Shown here piece after piece: positions 41,866 to 49,299 of a stretch of 64,000 nt of DNA. This stretch comes from Christensenella sp. UBA1685 (GTDB taxonomy: Bacteria > Bacillota > Clostridia > Christensenellales > CAG-138). The number at the start of each line of letters is the position of its first letter. Positions within the stretch are counted from its first letter, which is position 1. A model generated the notes under the pieces. It did no database searches, was not told the DNA's origin, and saw only the letters and a program-made list of their open reading frames with translations. The position numbers were made by a program, and so were the translations under genes. The stretch is taken from contig DCKB01000059.1 of assembly GCA_002320595.1 (NCBI GenBank), positions 1-64,000 of the forward strand. Reading direction: 5' to 3'.

Positions 41866-43212
41866 ATGAAAAAGATATTCGCGCTGTCGGCGGCGCTGCT
41901 GCTTTGCGCAGCGCTTGCGGCCGGATGCGCAGTGGGCAGCAACGGAGGCCTCGCGCCTTCCGAAAGCCCGGTTCAAATTCCGAATCCGGTAACGGAGGTG
42001 GAAAGCGCGGAAGCGTTTGCGGATCTTGGCGTTTCCATTGATGCGCCGCAAAATGCCGGGGATGTTTCCTATTCCATCATCGGCGGTACAGTCGCTCAGG
42101 TGGATTTCACGCTGGATGGCCATGCGTATACCTACCGTGCCGCAAAGGGCGAGGAGGATATTTCCGGCGTATACGAAACGTTTGCGGAGGAAGCGCTCAG
42201 CGTCAACTGGGAATTTGAGGCCAAGGGCGTTTCTGCCGACATTAAAACGGCGGAAGGAGGCGGCCGCCTCGCTACATGGTATGAAGCGGGCGCAACCTAT
42301 TCCCTTTGGACGGCGGATGGCGTGAGCGATGACGCAATGTCCTCGCTTGTGCTGAAACTCGTGGTGCAGCAGGGGCTTGCGGATGCAGAGCGCGAACCGT
42401 TCAAGCCCATCGATTTCCTTGCGGACGGAAAATGTGAGGCAGACCTTGACGGGGACGGCGTTCCCGAAACGGTCACGCTCGTTACCACCACGGATGAATA
42501 CGATTGGATGCGCAATACCATCACCGTTACTGCGGCGGATGGAACCGTGCATGAGCTTCACGTTGGCGAAGAGGAGTGGCTTACAGAGATCCAGATTGTA
42601 ACCGCCCTGCAGGTGATCGATCTCGACCCAAACGACGGGCTTTCGGAGATTGTGCTTTCCGGCGATTATTGCTCCGCCGATTACGCAACGCTCATCTGCC
42701 GTTTTGACGGAACGCAGATCGTGCTTTCGCGCTATGAGGAGCCGCGCGACGGCGGAAACTACAGCGGGCTGCGCGGCGCGTTCCAGGGTGTGGATGAAGA
42801 TGGCGTTGTCACCGTGGCGGATCACATCGATGTGCTCGGCACATGGTGGGGCGCGCGGCGCTACACGCTTACAGGCGACGGGGCGTTCACGTTCATTCCC
42901 GTTCAGGGTGAGCTTTGGCAGCGCACGATTGATAATCTGGACGATCCGGAAAACTGGACGGGCGAGTATGGCCCTGCTCTTGAGACAAAGGCGGAGCTTC
43001 CCGTAACGTTGGATGGAAGCGGTGAAACCACGCTGCCCGTTGGCACAAAGCTCATCATTACCGCAAGCGATGAAACCTCCACCGCACGCTTTGCGCTGCA
43101 GGATGGCCGCACCGGTTCCATTGCGTTCACACGCAATGCAGACGAATGGGTTGCGCGCATCAACGGCGTGGAGGAATCGGAGTATTTTGTAACTGTACCC
43201 TATGCGGGCTAA
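41866..43212 (+). CDS. lipoprotein of unknown function
   Basis: A 448-residue exported lipoprotein. The signal MKKIFALSAALLLCAALAAG ends in the lipobox LAAGC, giving a lipid-anchored Cys20. After a Ser/Pro-rich linker the mature part is beta-rich. A DLDGDGVPETVTLV segment near residue 190 resembles the calcium-binding repeats of FG-GAP/VCBS-like proteins. No enzyme motif is seen. The ATG follows CGGAGGT. It stands alone, between the comB terminator and its own strong terminator. Confidence 0.88.
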   Translation: MKKIFALSAALLLCAALAAGCAVGSNGGLAPSESPVQIPNPVTEVESAEAFADLGVSIDAPQNAGDVSYSIIGGTVAQVDFTLDGHAYTYRAAKGEEDISGVYETFAEEALSVNWEFEAKGVSADIKTAEGGGRLATWYEAGATYSLWTADGVSDDAMSSLVLKLVVQQGLADAEREPFKPIDFLADGKCEADLDGDGVPETVTLVTTTDEYDWMRNTITVTAADGTVHELHVGEEEWLTEIQIVTALQVIDLDPNDGLSEIVLSGDYCSADYATLICRFDGTQIVLSRYEEPRDGGNYSGLRGAFQGVDEDGVVTVADHIDVLGTWWGARRYTLTGDGAFTFIPVQGELWQRTIDNLDDPENWTGEYGPALETKAELPVTLDGSGETTLPVGTKLIITASDETSTARFALQDGRTGSIAFTRNADEWVARINGVEESEYFVTVPYAG

Positions 43213-43226
43213 GCGGAATAACGCGC

Positions 43227-43258
43227 ACAAAGGAGCGGCCTTTTGGCCGCTCCTTTGT
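43227..43258 (+). terminator. terminator after the lipoprotein gene
   Basis: ACAAAGGAGCGGCC and GGCCGCTCCTTTGT form a perfect 14-bp stem with loop TTTT. Confidence 0.8.
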
Positions 43259-43263
43259 CGCTG

Positions 43264-43484
43264 TCGATCAAGTGGCGCTGCCACTTGATCGAGGGTTTCA
43301 CATCGCGCTTGCGCCGGTGGCGCGGCCAGCGCTCTGTGCAAAGAAAGCCTTGCGCGGCAAGGCTTTTCGCTCGCACGGCACCTGTCGCTGCTCGCGATTG
43401 CAAGTCAAGGGCTGCAGCCCTTGACAATCCCGGAGAGACTTTTTCGACAGGCTGAAAGGAGCGGCCAAAAGGCCGCTCCTTTCA
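43264..43484. repeat. dispersed repeat family B, copy 3, with trailing hairpin
   Basis: Hairpins TCGATCAAGTGGC/GCCACTTGATCGA (43264-43292), AAAGCCTTGC/GCAAGGCTTT (43344-43366) and GTCAAGGGC/GCCCTTGAC (43404-43425) parallel those at 25065-25227, with paired substitutions. A further stem TGAAAGGAGCGGCC (43453-43484, loop AAAA) mirrors the terminator at 43227-43258. Confidence 0.75.
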
Positions 43485-43581
43485 AATGCGGGCTTGTGAT
43501 TTTCCCCGCAATCCACTACAATAAGGCCGTGACACCAATCGAGCGGCACAATTTCAACCAGATTTCAAGGAGAATACCGCA

Positions 43582-44922
43582 ATGCTTGACCTGATCCTGA
43601 AAAACGGCCTGGTTTGTGACCCGGCAAACAGCATCCAAAGCATCCTGAATGTGGGCATCCGAAACGGTCGTATCGCATGCCTTACGAGCGAATCGTTTCC
43701 CGCTGCTGCGGAAATCGACTGCGCTGGGCACATCGTGTCCCCCGGCTTTGTGGATGCGCATTCCCATGAGGACGACCTGCGCGCGGGGCATATCGAGGCC
43801 GACATTACGCTGCGGGCACTCCGCCAGGGCGTTACCACGCTTGTGGCCGGCAACTGCGGCGATGCGCCGCGCGATCTGCCCGCCTACTGCGCAGCCTATG
43901 ACGGAAAGCAACCCGTTAACATGGCCCTGCTTGCCGGGCATACGACAATTCGCAGGCTTTGCGGCGCGCGAAACAAGTATGCTCCCGTGGACGAAGCGAC
44001 CCTTGCCGCCATGTGCGAAACATTGGAACGGCAGCTAACCGAAGGGGCGAAGGGCCTTTCCATGGGCATACGCTATGAGCCCGGCATGACGCTTGGCGAA
44101 ATGTGCGCCATGGCGGCGGTTGTAAAGCGTTTTGGCGGCGTTCTTGCCGCCCATGTGCGCGGGGATGCGTTTGAAATTTATGACGCGATTGAAGAATTTC
44201 TTGAAATTGGCCGTCGCACGGGCGTTCGGCTGCAAATTTCCCACATCGGCAGCATGGCGGCTTACGGCCAGATGGCGGAGGTGCTTTCCTATGTGGATCG
44301 CCGCGCCGCAGCAGAAGGCCTTGACGTAAGGATCGACTGCTACCCGTATGATGCGTTCTGCACAAGCATCGGTGCAACGACGTATGACGATGGCTTTTTG
44401 GATCGCTACCATGATGTAACGCGCATCGAACTGACCGATGGCGAATACAAAGGCTTCATCCCGAACATGGAGGTGTTTGAGAAGGCGCGCCGGGAGCACC
44501 CGGAATACCTGACCATCGCCCATGTGATGAACGGCGCCGAGGTAGATATGGCGCTTACGCATCCGCGCACCATGCTTGGCAGCGACGGCGTTCTGCTTAA
44601 CGGTGCGGGCCACCCGCGTGCGGCGGGCGCGTTTGCCCGCTTCCTTGCACAATATGTATTTGAACGCAAGCTGCTTTCGCTGAACGAAGGCATTGCAAAG
44701 ACCACGTGTGAAGCTGCGACGCGCTTCGGCCTTGACCGCGGCACGCTTGGCATAGGGCGCGCGGCGGATGTAACCGTGTTTGACCCGAAGCGTTTGAAGG
44801 ACAAAGCCACCTTTGCCGAACCCGCCCTCCCGCCCGAGGGCGTGCGGCTGGTGCTGCTCGGCGGCGTAATCGCGCTGCAGGATGGGGAAGTGCTCCGCAC
44901 GGATTTGGGAAAAATCCTTTGA
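43582..44922 (+). CDS. D-aminoacylase-like amidohydrolase
   Basis: A 446-residue amidohydrolase superfamily enzyme, closest in pattern to N-acyl-D-amino-acid deacylases. Metal and catalytic residues appear in order: HSHEDD near residue 60 (HxH), AGNCG near residue 92 with the zinc-binding Cys of this branch, AHVRGD near residue 191, ISHIGS near residue 213, and the Asp of LGSDGVLL near residue 335. The N-terminal and C-terminal beta strands complete the usual small domain. It probably removes acyl groups from D-amino acids in the cytoplasm; the exact substrate is unknown. Confidence 0.88.
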   Translation: MLDLILKNGLVCDPANSIQSILNVGIRNGRIACLTSESFPAAAEIDCAGHIVSPGFVDAHSHEDDLRAGHIEADITLRALRQGVTTLVAGNCGDAPRDLPAYCAAYDGKQPVNMALLAGHTTIRRLCGARNKYAPVDEATLAAMCETLERQLTEGAKGLSMGIRYEPGMTLGEMCAMAAVVKRFGGVLAAHVRGDAFEIYDAIEEFLEIGRRTGVRLQISHIGSMAAYGQMAEVLSYVDRRAAAEGLDVRIDCYPYDAFCTSIGATTYDDGFLDRYHDVTRIELTDGEYKGFIPNMEVFEKARREHPEYLTIAHVMNGAEVDMALTHPRTMLGSDGVLLNGAGHPRAAGAFARFLAQYVFERKLLSLNEGIAKTTCEAATRFGLDRGTLGIGRAADVTVFDPKRLKDKATFAEPALPPEGVRLVLLGGVIALQDGEVLRTDLGKIL

Positions 44923-45002
44923 TGCTTGAGGCACGGGACCCTCCCCGCAGCTTTTATGGCCGCACGAAAGGCGCAAGCGGCACAGGAACCCTCTCAAAAA
45001 GC

Positions 45003-45045
45003 AACGCTCTGGCGGGGCGGCCATTGGCCGCCCCGCCAGAGCGTT
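45003..45045. terminator. 43-base near-perfect palindrome
   Basis: A 21-bp perfect inverted repeat around a single central base, with arms starting AACGCTCTGGCGGGGCGGCC. It lies 80 bp after the deacylase stop. It lacks a T-run, so it is a strong stem but not a normal terminator; it may stop transcription or mark an insertion. Confidence 0.55.
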
Positions 45046-45127
45046 ACGGCACAGTTTCTCTTATCTTATTATTTCTCTTATCTTATGATTGGTTGATGGC
45101 GGAGTCGCAGAACAAAAAACGATGGAT

Positions 45128-45374
45128 ATGAGGAATAAACAAAAAGGCGGATATGATGTGCTTATGGACCATATAACAGTCACGGCCGAAATGGCGGAAC
45201 ACATCACGCGCAACCTTTAAAAAGAGGCCGCTTCCCCAAAAAGGTGCTGCACGGGCACATGCGCTGGGTGCAGGCTTTGCTGCATGTGCTGCTGTGGCGA
45301 TCCTTTGCATCGCGCTGCTGCCCATACTGCAGGCCCCGGACGATCATCCCGGGTCACTCGTGGAATGCCTTTGA
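45128..45374 (+). pseudogene. remnant of a small membrane-anchored, anti-sigma-like protein
   Basis: A 31-codon frame (start 45128; contains MDHITVTAEMAEHITRNL) stops at TAA in CCTTTAAAAAG. Shifting one base continues into a Lys/Arg-rich segment and a membrane helix (ACAAVAILCIALLPIL), ending at 45374. The order is typical of small Clostridia proteins encoded next to extracytoplasmic sigma factors. No sigma gene is present. The identification is tentative. Confidence 0.4.
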
Positions 45375-45390
45375 GATTATTGTTGAACGT

Positions 45391-45418
45391 AAAAAGGCAT
45401 CCGAACGGATGCCTTTTT
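45391..45418 (-). terminator. terminator after tRNA-Ala
   Basis: AAAAAGGCATCCG and CGGATGCCTTTTT form a 13-bp stem with a 2-base loop immediately 3' of the tRNA; on the minus strand it ends in TTTTT. Confidence 0.92.
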
Positions 45419-45420
45419 AC

Positions 45421-45496
45421 TGGTGGAGATAAGGGGACTCGAACCCCTGACTTCTGCATTGCGAACGCAGCGCTCTACCAACTGAGCTATATCCCC
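45421..45496 (-). tRNA. tRNA-Ala (anticodon CGC)
   Basis: A 76-nt cloverleaf including the encoded CCA. The acceptor stem is GGGGATA/TATCTCC with the G3-U70 pair that identifies alanine tRNAs. The D arm is GCTCAGTTGGTAGAGC, the anticodon loop TTCGCAA, and the T arm contains GGTTCGAGTCC. It decodes GCG. Confidence 0.97.
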
Positions 45497-45583
45497 AAAA
45501 TTCAGTTTTGCTTCACAGCATGGAATATGATACATCAATTCCGGCGAAATTGCAAGATGAAAATCTTCTTTTTTTGTTCCCTC

Positions 45584-45630
45584 TTGCTTTTTTTCGGAAG
45601 AGCGGTATAATTAGTTCGGTACAGAACTAA
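45584..45630 (+). promoter_or_regulatory. promoter and operator of the MarR-MATE operon
   Basis: TTGCTT (45584-45589) and TATAAT (45606-45611) are spaced by 16 bases. The inverted repeat TTAGTTC-GGTACA-GAACTAA (45611-45630) starts at the last base of the -10 box, a typical MarR repressor site. Confidence 0.75.
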
Positions 45631-45654
45631 TTGAAAGAGGGGAGCACGCTGCTT

Positions 45655-46074
45655 ATGAATGCACTGGCTGAAACGCTGCTTGCCTGGCAGCGCATGGGGA
45701 AGCTTTATACGCGCATGGAGCTTGAAGTCTGCGCCCGCCATGGCCTCACCCGGCTGGAAACGGACATCCTTCTGTTTCTTGCAAACAACCCGGCCTACGA
45801 TACTGCGAAGGACATCGTAGAAGTGCGTATGATCGCAAAATCCCACGTTTCCGCCTCAATAGAAACACTGCTCGCAAAGCGGCTTATCTTCGCTGTGCCG
45901 GATGCGCAGGACAGGCGGCGGGTTCATCTCAGCACGCTTCCCGCCGCAGCGCCCATTATTGCAGATGCGCAGGCCATGCAGCGCGCCTTTTTTGAGCGCC
46001 TGTTACGCGGCCTGAGTGAAGCGGAATGCGCGGAGCTTCGGCGGATGCTGGGGATTATTTCTGAAAACATTTAA
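45655..46074 (+). CDS. MarR family transcriptional regulator
   Basis: A 139-residue winged-helix dimeric repressor. The DNA-binding part includes LTRLETDILLFLANN, the recognition-helix region MIAKSHVSASIETLLAKRL and the wing DAQDRRRVHL. ATG 45655 is chosen over a TTG at 45631, with AGAGGGGA upstream. It lies 24 bp before a MATE exporter gene, a layout in which the regulator responds to exporter substrates. Confidence 0.93.
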   Translation: MNALAETLLAWQRMGKLYTRMELEVCARHGLTRLETDILLFLANNPAYDTAKDIVEVRMIAKSHVSASIETLLAKRLIFAVPDAQDRRRVHLSTLPAAAPIIADAQAMQRAFFERLLRGLSEAECAELRRMLGIISENI

Positions 46075-46098
46075 GGAGAACGCAGGAGAACGTACTTT

Positions 46099-47460
46099 AT
46101 GCAGAACGACAATACTTTCCTTGGCACCGAACGGATCGGCAAGCTGCTCTTCCGCCTTGCATTGCCTGCCGTGACGGCGCAGCTTGTAAACATGCTTTAT
46201 AACCTGGTGGACCGCATTTACATCGGCCATATTCCCGAAACGGGTTCCCTTGCCCTTACCGGCATGGGGGTTTGCATGCCGCTGATCATGCTGATTTCCG
46301 CATTTGCGGCGCTTGTGAGCATGGGGGCTGCCCCACGCGCTTCCATCCGCATGGGAGAAGGGGACTATGCCTCTGCGGAACGCATTCTTGGGAACAGCTT
46401 TACGCTGCTGCTGCTCGTTGCGGCCGTGCTCACCCCTGTGTTCACCATCTGGAGGGATGAACTGCTGCTCGCATTCGGCGCAACGGGAAACACCATCCAA
46501 TTCGCAAGCGAATACATGGGCATTTATGCGCTTGGCACCGTTTTCGTGCAGCTTGCGCTGGGCCTCAATGCGTTTATTACCGCACAGGGCTATGCAAAGA
46601 TCAGCATGTTTACCGTGCTCATCGGCGCGGCGTGCAACATCGTGCTGGATCCCGTATTTATCTTCGGCTTCAACATGGGCGTGCGCGGCGCAGCACTTGC
46701 GACCATCCTTTCGCAGGCGGTATCCGCGGCCTGGGTGCTCGCGTTTCTGTTTGGCAAACGCACTACGCTGCGCATCAAGGCGCAGAACATGCGCCTGCAT
46801 GCAAAGCTGATCCTCCCCTGCGTGGCGCTCGGCCTCGCGCCGTTTATCATGCAATCCACGGAAAGTGTGCTGAATATTTGTTTCAACACCTCCCTGCGCA
46901 ATTATGGCGGCGACCTTGCCGTCGGCGCAATGACCATCCTTTCGAGCGTCATGCAGTTTGCGATGCTTCCCTTACAAGGCCTGACGCAAGGCGCACAGCC
47001 AATCATCAGCTACAATTTCGGCGCGCGGAACCGCAGCCGCGTGAAGCAGGGCTTCTTGCTGCTGCTGAAATGCTGCGTCACATATTCCTTCACGCTTTGG
47101 CTTGCTGTGATGCTGGTACCCCAAGCATTTGCGGGCATGTTCACGCCGGACCCCGCGCTCATTGCGTATTCCGTTTGGGCGATGCGCATCTATATGGCGG
47201 TTACGCTCATCTTCGGCGTGCAGATCGCCTGCCAGCAGACGTTCATCGCCATCGGCAATGCGAAAACTTCGCTCTTCCTCGCCTGCCTGCGCAAGCTGAT
47301 CCTGCTCATCCCGCTCATCTACATCCTGCCGCAGTTCTTCAGGGATCAGGCAATGGCCGTTTACCTTGCGGAGCCTGTGGCGGATCTTATCGCAGTGAGC
47401 GTGACAGCGATCCTTTTTGCAAAGCAGTTTAAGCGGGCGCTTGCAAAACTGGAGGCATAG
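46099..47460 (+). CDS. MATE family multidrug efflux transporter
   Basis: A 453-residue inner-membrane exporter with twelve predicted helices. It contains the segments LALPAVTAQLVNMLYNLVDR near the N-terminus and GLTQGAQPIISYNFGARNRS near residue 300, typical of the MepA-like branch. MepA is controlled by a MarR protein in Staphylococcus, and the same pairing is seen here. It is a different branch from the MATE gene at 10.9 kb. Confidence 0.94.
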   Translation: MQNDNTFLGTERIGKLLFRLALPAVTAQLVNMLYNLVDRIYIGHIPETGSLALTGMGVCMPLIMLISAFAALVSMGAAPRASIRMGEGDYASAERILGNSFTLLLLVAAVLTPVFTIWRDELLLAFGATGNTIQFASEYMGIYALGTVFVQLALGLNAFITAQGYAKISMFTVLIGAACNIVLDPVFIFGFNMGVRGAALATILSQAVSAAWVLAFLFGKRTTLRIKAQNMRLHAKLILPCVALGLAPFIMQSTESVLNICFNTSLRNYGGDLAVGAMTILSSVMQFAMLPLQGLTQGAQPIISYNFGARNRSRVKQGFLLLLKCCVTYSFTLWLAVMLVPQAFAGMFTPDPALIAYSVWAMRIYMAVTLIFGVQIACQQTFIAIGNAKTSLFLACLRKLILLIPLIYILPQFFRDQAMAVYLAEPVADLIAVSVTAILFAKQFKRALAKLEA

Positions 47461-47484
47461 CCTGCTGAAAAACGCGGGAATTGA

Positions 47485-47523
47485 GGGGATGCGCGGCATT
47501 CAGAACCGCGCATCCCCTTTTTT
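47485..47523 (+). terminator. terminator after MarR-MATE
   Basis: GGGGATGCGCGG and CCGCGCATCCCC form a perfect 12-bp stem with a 9-base loop, followed by TTTTTT. Confidence 0.92.
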
Positions 47524-47527
47524 GCAT

Positions 47528-49114
47528 TTATCCTGCAAGCTCCATCACAGCATCGAACCGCGCAAGGTTCTTTTCGCTGAACTGATGGGACACCACAAGC
47601 AGCGTTCGATCCGGAATGGAAAGGAGCAGCGCTTCGATTCGCCCCGCCGTTTCATCATCCAAATTGGCAAGCGGTTCGTCCAAAATCAGCATCTCCGTGT
47701 TGCGCAAGAGGGCGCGCGCAAGGCAGATGCGCTTCTTCTCGCCGCCGGAAAAATTTGCGCCGTGATCTTCCACCATGGCATCCAATGCTGCGCGGTTGGC
47801 CAGGCTTGCAAGGCCGACCTTCCGCAGCATGTCAACCAACGCGCTGTCCTCCATCTCGCGATACAGCGTGAGGTTGTTGCGCAGCGTGTCACGAAACAGC
47901 GTGGCCTCCTGCCGAACAACGGTGATCCAGCCATATGTGTTCCCACATTGCCCGATGGGAACGCCGTCCACAGTGATGCTGCCGGAGCCTGCGTCATAGT
48001 AACGCAGCAGCAGGTTCGCAGCGGCCGTTTTTCCACAGCCGCTCGGGCCTTTGAGCAGATACCGCTTTCCTTTTTCGATCACAAGGTTAAAATCCGACAG
48101 CACAAGCTTTCCGGGCTGATATGCAAATCCAACATGATTAAACCGGATTTCGCGCTGCATGGGCATGCTGCTTCGCTCCTCTGTGCCCTGCGCATGGACA
48201 AACGTGCAGAGCCCGGCGCAGGTTGGCCGCACGGCAACAAGCTGGCGAATGATCCCGGAAAGCGAGATCAACGGATAGGAAAGCTGGTCGACCAGGCCAA
48301 TCGCCACGAAAAAATCCCCTGTCGAAAAATCGCCCGCAAGCACAAGGGCCGTGGAGCAAGCCAGAATGATGAAAAACGACAGGTATGAAATCAGCGTTGT
48401 GATAAGCTGCGCCATGGCGCCAAGCTGGGCTTCCCGCAGCAGCTTTTCCGCTGCGGCGTCGTTTGCTGCCCGGAAACGACGCATAATCTGCTGCTCGATC
48501 GAAAAGTTTTTGATCACTTCAAAGCCCGAAAGCCAGTCGTTTACACGAGCGAGCGCCTCCCCTGCGGACTGCAGAGCTTCTGCCTGCGCCTGTTGCAGCC
48601 GCTTTTCGATCAGCTTGGGAAGATATAGCGGCGTTGTCAGCAGAAGAAGCGTCACGAGAGCGATACGCTAATCCAGGAGGAAAAGTGCGGCGCTCACCAG
48701 GAGCACCTTGAACAGAACCTCCCACAACATCGGCAGCAGGTCGAAATAACGGGTTTTGACCGCATCTGTTTCATTGGTGTATTTGGCAAGATATTCTCCA
48801 TGCGGCAGTGACCGGTATGCAATATAGCTCCGCCGCAGGGTCGCCTGCCAGATATCCTCTTTCAGATCTTTGGCGCACCCCACAGAAAACCGGGCGGAAA
48901 GCCGCCGGTATCCGAAATAGAAGCCGACCTCAAGAAGGATGAAACAGATGAGCAGCAACGTATACCAGACGGTTGCTGGAACATGCCCGGCGGCAGCATG
49001 ATCCAGCACATCCCCTTTAAAAAACTGAAGCGTAACGGCAAAGACGGTGCTGGCGAGTATACAAAACAAAGCCCCGATGAACGCGGAGCGATTGCGTTTC
49101 CAATAGGGTTTCAT
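47528..49114 (-). pseudogene. ABC exporter with an internal amber stop
   Basis: Reading from 49114 (AGGAGG upstream) the gene encodes an ABC exporter membrane domain for 148 residues, then meets TAG at 48668-48670. The same frame continues without interruption for 380 more codons. These give the rest of the membrane domain and a full ATPase with Walker A GPSGCGKTA, signature FSGGEKKRICLARALL and Walker B MLILDEPLANLDDE. The break reads LLD-stop-RIALVTLLLL, where relatives usually have DWR, so a single TGG to TAG change explains it. Re-initiation at an internal start could still give an ATPase fragment. Confidence 0.85.
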
Positions 49115-49142
49115 GAAATTCCTCCTGTTCGCGTCAAACAAA

Positions 49143-49189
49143 GCGATAGAAGGAGGAAAAGATATTTCCTTCTATCGCGTTAGAAGGAA
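49143..49189 (-). promoter_or_regulatory. competing hairpins in the leader of the broken ABC gene
   Basis: TTCCTTCTA (49066+100, i.e. 49166-49174) pairs with TAGAAGGAA (49181-49189) in one stem, and the overlapping segment TCCTTCTATCGC (49167-49178) pairs with GCGATAGAAGGA (49143-49154) in another. The two are mutually exclusive. On the minus strand the second is followed by TTTGTTTG, like an attenuator. Confidence 0.5.
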
Positions 49190-49299
49190 TTCCGGCGCCG
49201 CACCATACAGTCAGCCCTCCCGGTAAGATTTGAGTTGATTCAGTATAACATGCCAGCGGGCGCACCGCAAGGAGCGCCCGTTGGTTCAATGCCGTTATT

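Larger units (their letters stand above)
43213..43581. other. intergenic region with repeat B between two related hairpins
   Basis: Contains the lipoprotein terminator, the full copy of repeat family B, and a second hairpin with the same stem but complementary loop, then the leader of the next gene (AAGGAG before the ATG). No coding frame is supported. Confidence 0.7.
44923..45420. other. intergenic region with palindrome and gene remnant
   Basis: About 500 bp with a 43-base palindrome, a broken small gene on the plus strand and the tRNA terminator. Nothing intact is coded here. Confidence 0.6.

Noticed and set aside
45284..45610. Coding frame across the tRNA-Ala region
   Set aside because: It runs through the tRNA and its terminator on the opposite strand and has no ribosome-binding site.
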